A stretch of 54,575 nucleotides of DNA. Origin: a virus. The notes beneath the pieces were generated by a model. It did not search any database, was not told where the DNA came from, and was given only the letters and a program-made list of their open reading frames with translations. Within the stretch, counting starts at the first letter, position 1. Every line of letters starts with the position of its first letter. The stretch covers positions 1-54,575 of IMG/VR virus record IMGVR_UViG_3300017742_002321; one strand, given 5' to 3'. Shown here piece by piece: positions 18,164-27,605 of the stretch. A program made the translations under genes and the position numbers.

Positions 18164-19072
18164 ATGCCTATAACAAATAATCCATTTGAATCAGATTTTG
18201 GTTTTGCGAGCCCGGGATTTTCTGTAGATGCAAATGGTAACATAGTTGCAACTTCCATTCAAGCAGCGGGTGCCGGAGGCGGCGGCGGCGGAGTAAGTGA
18301 CTGGACTCTTTCCGATACAGCTACCGGTTTTATTTTTACAGGCGAAGCTGGAGAAAATCCACCTATAACAATTTATAGGAATGCAAGATATACATTCAAC
18401 TTAGATCTAGATGATTTGGTTATGAAAATATATTCTGATAGTGCAGGCACTACATTATATAATACTGGATTAGTACATTCAGATGGAACAGTAGAACAAT
18501 TTGCTCAAGGTAAAGTAGATGGACAGTTACAATTGTCTGTTGCATTAGACGCACCTAATACGTTGTACTATGGAAACGTTGACGGAACAATAGTTGGCAC
18601 AATAAACATACAAGATCAATCAGGTGTGTTTGGTACACTAGAAGTTACTAGTGTAACACAAAGCACAAGCACTACTTCAGGGGCACTGCAAGTGTCCGGT
18701 GGAATGGGAGTAGCAAAGAATCTACATGTAGGCGGATCAACTACTACAAGCGGATTAGATATTGACGGTTTAGGGATTTCTAAACTAGATAGTACAACTA
18801 ACCTAGAAATAAATGCTACTAATAAAGTAGTTTTTCAAATAAACAACGAACTAAAAGGTAGAATTACAGACAATGGGTTAAGCATACCTATTGTAAGTAG
18901 TGCTATTACATCTAGTACAATAGATGCATCACCAATAGGAGCAACTACGCCTTCTACTGCTGCATTCACCAGTGGTACGGTGGCAAACGCTCCGACTATA
19001 AATACTAGCATGACAAATAAAACATACGTAGATGTAACATCAATAGTCTACGCAATTGCACTTGGATCATAA
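18164..19072 (+). CDS. Virion structural protein with degenerate cupredoxin-like domain
   Basis: A 302-residue protein. After a Gly-rich linker (residues about 40-46), residues 48-150 follow the pattern of the cupredoxin-like modules of marine phage fibres: ITIYRNARYTFNLD, a YNTGLVHSDGT segment and DAPNTLYYGNVDGTIVG. In the usual version the last motif reads YYC-x2-H-x2-MG, so the copper-type ligands are lost here. A second part holds ALQVSGGMGVAKNLHVGG, a motif common in phage fibre proteins. The C-terminus is Ser/Thr-rich. It lies four bases before the giant gene at 19076, suggesting co-translation and a shared tail location. Confidence 0.65.
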   Translation: MPITNNPFESDFGFASPGFSVDANGNIVATSIQAAGAGGGGGGVSDWTLSDTATGFIFTGEAGENPPITIYRNARYTFNLDLDDLVMKIYSDSAGTTLYNTGLVHSDGTVEQFAQGKVDGQLQLSVALDAPNTLYYGNVDGTIVGTINIQDQSGVFGTLEVTSVTQSTSTTSGALQVSGGMGVAKNLHVGGSTTTSGLDIDGLGISKLDSTTNLEINATNKVVFQINNELKGRITDNGLSIPIVSSAITSSTIDASPIGATTPSTAAFTSGTVANAPTINTSMTNKTYVDVTSIVYAIALGS

Positions 19073-19075
19073 AAA

Positions 19076-22000
19076 ATGGCAAAAACACAAATAAAAAATT
19101 ACGTATTTAAACCAGGAATGGGTGGATTAGAAAATCTTTATCCTAATGCATATTCATTACTTACAAGCAATAAATCCTTTTTACAAAAGGAAGTTAATGC
19201 ATATATAACACAAAAAGTATTGGACGCAAGGCAATATACACCCCAAACTGCAACTTACTTACCTGCAACTGGAGTTATGGAACTTACTATTATTCCTAAT
19301 ACAATGTTTACTCCAACTACAGGTACTTATAACCCTAGTTCGGGCGATGCTGTACTTACAATAGGAACTCATACTTTAACCGTTGGCCAATATATAAAAG
19401 TTTCTGCTAACGGAATAACTTGGTCAAATACAAGTAATACTCAGCCTACATATCCAACATACGCAATAAGAATTAATGCTGTAAGTGCAACTACAATCAC
19501 AGTTGATCTTGGAGTAAGAACAGATGATGTTTCTGTGCATACTTTTGTTAGTTCATTAACAAATTCTGTAGTACTAAGTCACAACTTTAATGTTGGAGAC
19601 GCAATTAATATAGCTACACACGGAATTACTTTTAGATGCGCATTAGATGGTAATGCTACATTACACCCATATCCAAGACCTGTTGGCGTGCCAAACGCAA
19701 CAGGTCATGATCCGTACTATAACAAACCTATTATTATTACAGATATAGGCGATACAACAGTTTCAGTAAATGTAGGCATATCTTCTGATACTTCTGTACA
19801 CACATTTGAAAGTGCAGTTACAGATGGTGTTAGTGATGTATTTTTTAACTATGTTAATACAAGTGCAGATAAGTGCGAACGAGATGTTGGACTAATATTA
19901 GATGCATATAAGAATGACTTACGATATGGCGGCAACGAAAAAACATACAAGTATGTAAATTACTATTGGGACAACGGAGTTGCTCAAGTTGACGGCGATA
20001 GAGGTGCAGAATTAGCATCCCATGCACTTATTCAACGCTTACTTACAGATTATATATTCCAAAATACTACATATCCGCAAGTGTTGAATAGTGAAGTTAC
20101 ACAAACTACAAATTCAACCAACGGAGAAGCGGTTGCAAGCACTCGTATAGATACGTTAAGTAATGTTGTTATAAACGTAATACACAACGGTGTATCAAGC
20201 TTGCCAACATATGAAGAAAATACAATTGGTAAACTATCTTTCCAAGGTAGATACGATCAAGATGAAATTTTAATTGCTTCAAATACAACTACAAACAATA
20301 TCATTTATAACTTTGCTGATGTTAATGCAGGCGCAAAGGTTGAATTACAAACAAAAGGTACTAACGAAAACTTTAAGTCTTATTTACAAACAACTGACGC
20401 AGTCACTATGTTATGGCTTAATATCAACACTGAAGATCAATCAGAAACTGATGATATACAAATTTTTGTAGAAAAAATAGAAAACGGCAAAAGTGTTCAA
20501 ACAGTAAGACCATACGATTTTGGTACAGATGCTATTGAGCGTATGCGTATTGCACCGCCACTAAGTATGCTCGATGCTGACTTTGAGTACGGGCTTCAGC
20601 CTACTAAATGGTCTGCAATTGCTATGATGAGAGGGTATCCTAGTGTATACGAAATACCTGGAACTAGTTCCGAAGTATTATCAGTTGTAACTGATGCAAG
20701 TGCAGGAACAAGTGGCGTAGGTGCATCATTAATTACAGTAACAACAGTTGCACCACATGGTTTTGATTCAGGAACTCCTATAACAATTAAAGCTTTAGAA
20801 AATGCAGTTTCGGGAGCAGCTAGAGGAGAAGGTAGTTTTGTTATAGTCGAAACACCAACTGACAATACTTTTACATATTATGCAAAGTCAAAAGTTGGCA
20901 CTAATAATGGTGATGTACTTTCTACGGGATACACGCAGTTAAGAGAAGCTGGATTTTATACAGGCGCTGGCATTACTAATGCAAATTTCCAAGTTGTAAG
21001 TAATGGTAGTGCAGGAACAATGATAACTGAATTGTCTGTTCCGACAGGTTCTAACACACTGCCATATGACGGTAATAGTCCAGAAGTTGGCTCACCGTTA
21101 ACTGGCACCGGAATACCACTAGGCGCACAGGTTACAAACTTTGTTGATAACTCATCTGGCGGCGGCGAATTTAGTACATTAGAAATTGCAGAAAATGCAG
21201 TAATTGGAGATACTGATATTGAAGTAGTAGATTCTACAGGTATACTTGCAAACCTTGCATTAGATCGCGGCGACGGACAAGCTATATTTGTTAATAATAT
21301 TGTAGGTAATACACTTACACTGAGTGGCGGATTAACATCAAACTTAGCTTCTAATACTAAAACATATACCGGAGTATTACCTAGCACCGAACCAGTAGAT
21401 GGTCTAGGTGCAACATTTGACATTACTAGATCTGGTGGATCTTATTCTTTAGATGCAATTGCTACAGCCGGTGTTGATTATAAAGCTGGGGATAGACTAA
21501 AAGTATTAGGTACGATTCTAGGCGGAACAACTCCTACAAATGACTGTTTAATTTATGTTGACAGTGTTGCTACAAGTCCGTTAGGAGCAATAACAACTGT
21601 TACTTTGTCAGGTACAGCCGTTGGCGGAACAGCATCATTTAACGGTTCCGGCGCAATATACGAAGGCGGCCAAGGTCGAGACGTATTAGTAGACGTTACA
21701 GTTAACAATAATGTATATTCAATAGCACTAAATGCAGGTGATGTATCTGATGACTTTATAGCAAATGATACATTTAGAATATTAGGTTCAAACCTTGGAG
21801 GCATTGATTCAACTAATGATGCGATATGTACAGTTACTAGTGTAGGTACTGTGGGCGGAAGAACCGGTGCAATTACAGGAATAAGTATTTCTGGCACAGG
21901 CGCAGATGCTGATGTTGTTTATTCAGATGTACCTTATACAACTTCAGCCGCAGGGGGCACAAGCGCAACTGTAGATATAAGACGTGTAGGCACTGTGTAT

Positions 22001-25000
22001 CAAGCAATTATTCCTTTACTAAACGGCGGCGCAGGATATAGTATCGGAGATCAATTTACAGTTGATGGTGCAGACCTAGGAGGCGCATCAACAACTAACG
22101 ATTGTACTGTAACAATTGATAACGTAGACGGTAGTGGATCTATTACAGCATCAAGCGCAGCTGGTGTATCTGTAAATAATGAATCATTTACAACAGGTAT
22201 TATCGAAATTATTAACCCAACTGGAGCAACATTTGATGTTGACTTAAATGCAACAGTATATACGATAACACTTGCTACGGGCGGCACCAATTATGCGCCG
22301 AACCAAGAATTAAAAATATTAGGTAACTTAGTTGGCGGTGCAACACCAACTAACGATATTATAATCACAGTGCTAACAGTGGACGCCACAGGTGCTGTGT
22401 TAACATTCAACTCAACAGGCAGTGGTAATAACGGCACATTAGCATATACTAATGTAGCACCACAAGCTGATGTACCGGCAGGATCAGGCGCCGAGTTTAC
22501 TATTAGAAGAATAAACGGCATATATGATAATATATTAATTACTCAAGGCGGCACAAACTATGAAATTGGTAATACTTTGTTTGTACCTGGATCACAATTA
22601 GACGGTGATGGTACACACGATTTAACGTTTTTTGTAACCGGTGTAAACGCGGGTGCAGTAACATCGTATACTCCAAACTTTACAGGTGCTAATCCGGGTG
22701 ATAGTGTAGCATTAATTTGTACATTTACAATGAGTGAAGTAACAACAGAACCTGTGCCACAAACTACATCTATTAGCTTCAGCGAGTTAGCAACAATTGA
22801 AGCAACATTTGATACTCCACATGGTATTGTTCCTGGCAACAGTTTCATAACAGTTATTGGTTCAGATGATGGATCAAACAACCATTTACTTGCATCGGGT
22901 GCTTTCCTTGCAACTAATATACCTTCAACTAATCAATTAAGATTTGTAGCAAGAGCTGCAGGATCAATCTCAACTAGTGCTTCAGATGTTATTTCAGGAA
23001 CATTCTATACTAGGCCAGATAGTTTCTTTATTCATAGGCCATTTGACGGCGGCGTTCAGTTAGGAACTGGCGGCCCGCAGCACGGAGCGCAAGCAATACG
23101 TCAAAGTAAAAAATATATTCGTTACCAATCAGGTAAAGGTATTATGTACACAACTGGTGCTCTATTTGCACCAAGCTATGATTTAGCAAGTGTAACTGCC
23201 GATGGCACAGAAGTTAATTCTTTAATTACTATTACGACAGACGATAACGATCACGGAGTTCAAGTAGGCGGTATAATTAGATTATTAGCTGTAGAAAGTA
23301 GCGGCTACAACAGTGGTACAGAAACAGTAGTACCCCCCGAGTTTGATTATACTGTACAAGAAGTTATAAATGAAAGAACTTTCAAAGTGAGGGCACTTAG
23401 ACGTCTTGCTGATGACACTGAATTTTTAGAAGCAACAGCAATTGCTGATTGGCCGTTAGTACAAGTATTTGACGAAGTATTACTTGATACTAACACAAGC
23501 GATGTACACGACTTTTTCCTTAATGAAACAGCATATGACGGTCGTAAGTGGGGCGATTTTAACGAAAGCGATTCTATAACAGTAGATGACAAAACTGCAC
23601 TTACAAATCATTTGCAAGGTATTAGTCAAACTGCAACTATAGATAACCGAGTGAAAATTGCGCTAGCTGAATTAAAATCAAGAAGAAATGTAGGCACAGT
23701 AGAAGATACTGTTCCGGTAATGAAACAAGAAGCTGTACTTGGTTTTGGCTCCCAAATGAGTGTTGTTGCATGGCACGGCGCAACTGTACGTTCTGGTATT
23801 TTTGATGATCAAAATGGTATTTTTTGGGAATTTGATGGACAAAACGTTAGTGTAAATCAACGTACAGGTACACAACAATTAGCAGGAACATGTGCTATTG
23901 AAGTTGACAGCAATACTGTTACTGGTACAGCAACAAGATTTAGAGACCAAACAAAGGCTGGCGATAGAATTATTATTAGAGGTATGACACATGTTGTATC
24001 ACACGTTGTTAGCCAAACAGAAATCAATGTAACACCAGATTTTAGAGGTGTTACTGATATTACTGGTGCAAAAGCTAATTTAGTAGTTGACAAAAAAGTG
24101 AAACAGCAAGACTTTAACTTAGATACACTTGACGGTGCTGGACCAAGTGGTTACGATATTGACATTGCTAAGATGCAAATGATCGGTATTCAATACAGTT
24201 GGTATGGTGCTGGTTTTATCGACTTTATGCTACGTGGCTCAGATGGTAACTTTGTATTTGCACATAGAATGCGTAACTCAAACGTAAACACAGAAGCGTT
24301 TATGCGTTCAGGTAACTTGCCTGTGCGTTACGAAGTTACTAACGAAGGCTATCCAGCAAAACTTGCAGCAGCACTAGATAATACACAAACTACGATTCCG
24401 TTATTAGATAGTAGTTTCTTCCCAGAGTTTGGAACTGTGTACATCGATAATGAAATTATTAGTTTTACTGCTAATGACAAAACAACAAATACACTTACTG
24501 GATGTACAAGAGGCACTGCACTAACTAACTTCCAATCAGGAGCAGAAAGAACGTATAGCGCAGGCGCAGCGGACGCACACGTAGATAAAACTGGAGTAGT
24601 ATTAATTAGTAATACAATTACTCCGTTGATATCACACTGGGGTTCAGCATTTTTAACAGATGGCGGATTTGACGAAGATAGAGGATACATTTTCTCATAC
24701 GCTGAAACAGGTCTTAATGCAAATACAATTAAACAAACAGCGTTTATGTTAAGACTAGCACCTAGTGTTTCTAATGCTATTATTGGCGACCTAGGTGAAA
24801 GAGAATTGCTTAACAGAGCACAGTTGTTGTTGCAAGGACTAGAAATTACATCAGATGGTTTTGAAAGCGACGGCACTCCTATTCAAGGCGGCATTGTTAT
24901 TGAAGGTGTGTTGAATCCACAAAACTATCCAATTAATCCAGCAGATGTTGGTTGGACAGGACTGTCAAGCGTTGCACAAGGTGGACAACCTAGCTTTGCA

Positions 25001-25825
25001 CAAGTTGCATCAGGTGGTAGTGTGAACTGGACAACTGATAACACTGTTACAAACACCACAGGTACTCAAATATCTAATACAACTGGCACATTAGACAGTG
25101 GTATATATACCAGTTATCGAAGAAATAGTGTAGTTTATGTTAACGCAACAGACTTTAGAAATACATTCGGAACCGATATTAATGCAGTCCTTGGAGCATC
25201 TATTGTAGATAACGTTCAAGGTCGAATTCCAGCTAACACAACTATTACTGGCGGACAGATAAACGGTAGCGGCGACTATGGCTATCTTCGACTTTCAAAT
25301 CGTATATCAGGCAACATTAATGGAAATCAATCAAATAGATTTGACATTACTCGAAATGCTACGCTTGTAAACAGGAACTATGCATACATAGACTCAACTA
25401 GTTATGCTGCTTCGGGTATTACGCTAGGAACACCAGTAACCGAATCCGGCGGAAGTGTAGTATTCCCTGCAAACACAAGTGTATCTGCAATATCCCAAAA
25501 AATATTTGGTAGTGTAACATATTACGAAGTACAGTTTAACAACGCATTTACAGGAACACTAGCTGCAGGCACAGGAACAATACAATTTGCATTTAGTCAA
25601 CCTCCGTTTGCACAGCCGGGCGAAACAGTATTTTCGTTTATTGCTAACCCAGGAGAAAGATCAACTGTGGACTTTAGTGAATTGAAAGAACTTACAAATA
25701 CCACACTAGGTGGCAGAGGAACCTTCCCAAATGGTCCAGATGTTCTTGCAATTAACGTGTATAAGGTTTCGGGTGCGGATGCAAATGCAAACCTTATTCT
25801 AAGATGGGGTGAAGCACAGGCCTAA
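19076..25825 (+). CDS. Giant (2249 aa) tail/baseplate-associated virion protein
   Basis: The N-terminus, KNYVFKPGMGGLENLYPNAY, is typical of a very large structural protein of T4-like cyanophages whose place in the tail is not settled. A C-x-RDVG-x-ILDA motif (about 19873) is shared with the second giant fibre. Between about 21410 and 22710 are five diverged tandem repeats of about 75-90 residues with the pattern Y-x(6-12)-GG-x-(D/N)-Y-x2-(G/N)-x3-(K/R)-(I/V)-LG-x-LGG-x3-TND. Conserved segments near 23030 (FIHRPFDGGVQLGTGGPQHG) and 23700-24500 follow, with a terminal domain ending in ILRWGEAQA. No catalytic motif is seen. Its stop overlaps the convergent gmhB gene by four bases. Confidence 0.8.
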   Translation: MAKTQIKNYVFKPGMGGLENLYPNAYSLLTSNKSFLQKEVNAYITQKVLDARQYTPQTATYLPATGVMELTIIPNTMFTPTTGTYNPSSGDAVLTIGTHTLTVGQYIKVSANGITWSNTSNTQPTYPTYAIRINAVSATTITVDLGVRTDDVSVHTFVSSLTNSVVLSHNFNVGDAINIATHGITFRCALDGNATLHPYPRPVGVPNATGHDPYYNKPIIITDIGDTTVSVNVGISSDTSVHTFESAVTDGVSDVFFNYVNTSADKCERDVGLILDAYKNDLRYGGNEKTYKYVNYYWDNGVAQVDGDRGAELASHALIQRLLTDYIFQNTTYPQVLNSEVTQTTNSTNGEAVASTRIDTLSNVVINVIHNGVSSLPTYEENTIGKLSFQGRYDQDEILIASNTTTNNIIYNFADVNAGAKVELQTKGTNENFKSYLQTTDAVTMLWLNINTEDQSETDDIQIFVEKIENGKSVQTVRPYDFGTDAIERMRIAPPLSMLDADFEYGLQPTKWSAIAMMRGYPSVYEIPGTSSEVLSVVTDASAGTSGVGASLITVTTVAPHGFDSGTPITIKALENAVSGAARGEGSFVIVETPTDNTFTYYAKSKVGTNNGDVLSTGYTQLREAGFYTGAGITNANFQVVSNGSAGTMITELSVPTGSNTLPYDGNSPEVGSPLTGTGIPLGAQVTNFVDNSSGGGEFSTLEIAENAVIGDTDIEVVDSTGILANLALDRGDGQAIFVNNIVGNTLTLSGGLTSNLASNTKTYTGVLPSTEPVDGLGATFDITRSGGSYSLDAIATAGVDYKAGDRLKVLGTILGGTTPTNDCLIYVDSVATSPLGAITTVTLSGTAVGGTASFNGSGAIYEGGQGRDVLVDVTVNNNVYSIALNAGDVSDDFIANDTFRILGSNLGGIDSTNDAICTVTSVGTVGGRTGAITGISISGTGADADVVYSDVPYTTSAAGGTSATVDIRRVGTVYQAIIPLLNGGAGYSIGDQFTVDGADLGGASTTNDCTVTIDNVDGSGSITASSAAGVSVNNESFTTGIIEIINPTGATFDVDLNATVYTITLATGGTNYAPNQELKILGNLVGGATPTNDIIITVLTVDATGAVLTFNSTGSGNNGTLAYTNVAPQADVPAGSGAEFTIRRINGIYDNILITQGGTNYEIGNTLFVPGSQLDGDGTHDLTFFVTGVNAGAVTSYTPNFTGANPGDSVALICTFTMSEVTTEPVPQTTSISFSELATIEATFDTPHGIVPGNSFITVIGSDDGSNNHLLASGAFLATNIPSTNQLRFVARAAGSISTSASDVISGTFYTRPDSFFIHRPFDGGVQLGTGGPQHGAQAIRQSKKYIRYQSGKGIMYTTGALFAPSYDLASVTADGTEVNSLITITTDDNDHGVQVGGIIRLLAVESSGYNSGTETVVPPEFDYTVQEVINERTFKVRALRRLADDTEFLEATAIADWPLVQVFDEVLLDTNTSDVHDFFLNETAYDGRKWGDFNESDSITVDDKTALTNHLQGISQTATIDNRVKIALAELKSRRNVGTVEDTVPVMKQEAVLGFGSQMSVVAWHGATVRSGIFDDQNGIFWEFDGQNVSVNQRTGTQQLAGTCAIEVDSNTVTGTATRFRDQTKAGDRIIIRGMTHVVSHVVSQTEINVTPDFRGVTDITGAKANLVVDKKVKQQDFNLDTLDGAGPSGYDIDIAKMQMIGIQYSWYGAGFIDFMLRGSDGNFVFAHRMRNSNVNTEAFMRSGNLPVRYEVTNEGYPAKLAAALDNTQTTIPLLDSSFFPEFGTVYIDNEIISFTANDKTTNTLTGCTRGTALTNFQSGAERTYSAGAADAHVDKTGVVLISNTITPLISHWGSAFLTDGGFDEDRGYIFSYAETGLNANTIKQTAFMLRLAPSVSNAIIGDLGERELLNRAQLLLQGLEITSDGFESDGTPIQGGIVIEGVLNPQNYPINPADVGWTGLSSVAQGGQPSFAQVASGGSVNWTTDNTVTNTTGTQISNTTGTLDSGIYTSYRRNSVVYVNATDFRNTFGTDINAVLGASIVDNVQGRIPANTTITGGQINGSGDYGYLRLSNRISGNINGNQSNRFDITRNATLVNRNYAYIDSTSYAASGITLGTPVTESGGSVVFPANTSVSAISQKIFGSVTYYEVQFNNAFTGTLAAGTGTIQFAFSQPPFAQPGETVFSFIANPGERSTVDFSELKELTNTTLGGRGTFPNGPDVLAINVYKVSGADANANLILRWGEAQA

Positions 25826-25836
25826 AGAGCCTGTGC
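25814..25836. terminator. Hairpin at the convergent gene junction
   Basis: Perfect 8-base stem GCACAGGC/GCCTGTGC with a 7-base loop spans both stop codons. It lacks a T-run and may act together with the hairpin at 25844. Confidence 0.4.
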
Positions 25837-26427
25837 AAAATCCCACAAGTTATTATAAACTTGTGTTTGTTTTTTAATAGGTCTGTAAGAATGTCTACTA
25901 CTTAATAGTTCTTCAGTTTCAACACCGTGACCTGTGCGCACAAGTATAGGTGTTGCTTTTACCTTGAATGCAGCTTTTAAATCAGTAATTTTATCACCTA
26001 CATAATATCCTGTAGACCAATTTAAATTTTTAATATCCGTGGCTGCTTTTTTAAACATACCTACGTTAGGTTTTGCAAACGGATCTTGTTTTACATTAGA
26101 TGCACTAAAATATATTCCGTCTATACTAGGACATCCTGCTTGACCAAATAAGTCAAGCATGTAATGATGTAAAGTGTTTACATCATCCTCTGTATATAGT
26201 CCTTTGTGTATGCCGGCTTGATTTGTAATTATTACAACTTTGTGACCCTTTTGTCTAATCAAAGACACAGCTTCTATAGATTTTGGTATAGGCTCAAAGT
26301 CTTCTTTTTTCCAAGTATATGTACCACGATCTAAATTTATAACGCCGTCTCTATCTAATCCTACAACGCTTTTTTTAAAATTATCTATAGTGTGTTGAGA
26401 ATTTTTAAGATGGTTGTATCGGCTCAT
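25822..26427 (-). CDS. gmhB: D,D-heptose 1,7-bisphosphate phosphatase (HAD family)
   Basis: A 201-residue HAD phosphatase. The catalytic aspartates are D25 and D27 in GLDRDGVIN, followed by VVIITNQAG, the lysine in AKPNVGMF and GDKITDL. GmhB removes the 1-phosphate from D-glycero-D-manno-heptose 1,7-bisphosphate between the two HldE reactions. The zinc-binding loop (C-x-H and C-x-C) of the E. coli enzyme is replaced by cysteine-free sequence, YFSASNVKQDPFAKP. It overlaps the cupin gene by 23 bases and ends the hldE-hldD-cupin-gmhB operon. Context raises confidence over a generic histidinol-phosphatase-like HAD. Confidence 0.82.
   Translation of the reverse strand: MSRYNHLKNSQHTIDNFKKSVVGLDRDGVINLDRGTYTWKKEDFEPIPKSIEAVSLIRQKGHKVVIITNQAGIHKGLYTEDDVNTLHHYMLDLFGQAGCPSIDGIYFSASNVKQDPFAKPNVGMFKKAATDIKNLNWSTGYYVGDKITDLKAAFKVKATPILVRTGHGVETEELLSSRHSYRPIKKQTQVYNNLWDFAQAL
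25844..25875 (+). terminator. Intrinsic terminator for the giant structural gene
   Basis: An 8-base stem (CACAAGTT/AACTTGTG) with a 6-base loop is followed by TTTGTTTTTT. It lies inside the coding end of the convergent gmhB gene. Confidence 0.65.
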
Positions 26428-26797
26428 TTTCTACCTTCTGGCTATCACCTGGAAAGACTCTATAATTATCTTCAACTGAATCAGCAGTACTAACCTCAGT
26501 AATAGTTCCTGCTGTAATAGCTGTCAGCTGATGAGGTTGTAATGGAGGATTATGCCATGTATCCCCCGGCTTTAGTTCTTGTGAGAACAACTCTGCTGTT
26601 TTAGTATCTATCCATCTTACCATAAATCTGCCTTCATTAACAAACCATGTTTCATCTTTTTCTTTATGAAAATGCATTGAAAATTTAGCACCGGGCTTAT
26701 TAAATACCATAAGCTTACCACAGTATAAATCATTAGTAGCCCAAATTAATTCTATGCCCCAACCTTTTTCTACTGTTCCTGAAAGTCTACTTGCCAT
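26405..26797 (-). CDS. Cupin-domain protein (mannose-6-phosphate isomerase type II-like)
   Basis: A 130-residue single cupin. The first cupin motif is clear: G-x5-H-x-H-x4-E-x6-G in GAKFSMHFHKEKDETWFVNEG (split at the two histidines), and the second is GDTWHNPPLQPHQLTAI. N-terminal WGIELIWATND resembles the start of the cupin half of type II mannose-6-phosphate isomerases, which isomerise sugar phosphates with a metal. It overlaps hldD by 11 bases and gmhB by 23 bases, so it is embedded in the ADP-heptose operon. It might replace or assist a missing sugar-phosphate isomerase, but single cupins are diverse and this is only a hypothesis. Confidence 0.72.
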   Translation of the reverse strand: MASRLSGTVEKGWGIELIWATNDLYCGKLMVFNKPGAKFSMHFHKEKDETWFVNEGRFMVRWIDTKTAELFSQELKPGDTWHNPPLQPHQLTAITAGTITEVSTADSVEDNYRVFPGDSQKVENEPIQPS

Positions 26798-27605
26798 GTA
26801 TATAATCCTCTATGTTAATCCAATCTATGTCCAATACTGAATTTAGTTTATCCATTTTTGCACATGTAAATTCTTGATACTGTGATTTTATGTTTTCTGG
26901 CATCGGCACATATTCTATATTGCCGCCATGCTTGTTAACAATAGCCTGTGCTACAGATTCAAAGCTCACAGAACGTCCTGTACCTACATTGTATATGTCA
27001 GAACTATTAATATCTAACATTGCTTCGTGTACTTTACACACATCATCAACACATATAAAATCTCTACGATAGTTATTACTATCTTCAAATAATTTAATTA
27101 CACCATTGTCTTTGGCTTGATATGCAAATTTAGTATAAGGACTTGCTTGATCGCCTTTGTGTTCTTCACCTTCTCCGTATACATTAAAATATCTAAAACC
27201 TTGTATGTTTATTTGAAATTCATCCTTAAGTTGCATTACAAATCTATCAAATAGGTACTTTGTCCATGCATAAGGTGATTGAGGTTGTAATGGACCATGC
27301 TCAATAAAATGCGTAGTGGGTCCATACACACTTGCGCTAGAAGCATATTGCATATTAACACCCATCATATCACAAGTTTGTGCAAGCCTAACGCTAAATT
27401 CAAAATTTGTTTCCATAATTTCTTCTACGTTTGTAAACGTTGTAGAAGTAATTGCACCTAGATGTATAACCCAATCGTATCCACTCGGATCAGGTATTGT
27501 ACCAGGAATATAATCCCAACCTTCTACATCATGGCCTTTGCGTTGCAGATATTTTGCAACGTTTGATCCAATAAATCCTTTGTGTCCTGTAACTAATATT
27601 TTCAT
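26787..27605 (-). CDS. hldD: ADP-L-glycero-D-manno-heptose 6-epimerase
   Basis: A 272-residue extended short-chain dehydrogenase. The NAD(P) motif GHKGFIG is at residues 7-13, a serine-rich stretch YASSASVYG is at 87-95 and the Y112-x3-K116 pair is in SPYAWTKYLFD. HldD-type features include GAITSTT, GFRYFNVYGEGEEHKG, NNYRRDFICVDDV, YNVGTGRSVSFESVAQAI and YQEFTCAKMDKL. HldD inverts C6 of ADP-D,D-heptose to give the L,D form used in LPS cores. At 272 residues it is shorter than the roughly 310 of E. coli. It overlaps hldE by four bases (ATGA) and the cupin by eleven, indicating translational coupling. Confidence 0.9.
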   Translation of the reverse strand: MKILVTGHKGFIGSNVAKYLQRKGHDVEGWDYIPGTIPDPSGYDWVIHLGAITSTTFTNVEEIMETNFEFSVRLAQTCDMMGVNMQYASSASVYGPTTHFIEHGPLQPQSPYAWTKYLFDRFVMQLKDEFQINIQGFRYFNVYGEGEEHKGDQASPYTKFAYQAKDNGVIKLFEDSNNYRRDFICVDDVCKVHEAMLDINSSDIYNVGTGRSVSFESVAQAIVNKHGGNIEYVPMPENIKSQYQEFTCAKMDKLNSVLDIDWINIEDYIHGK

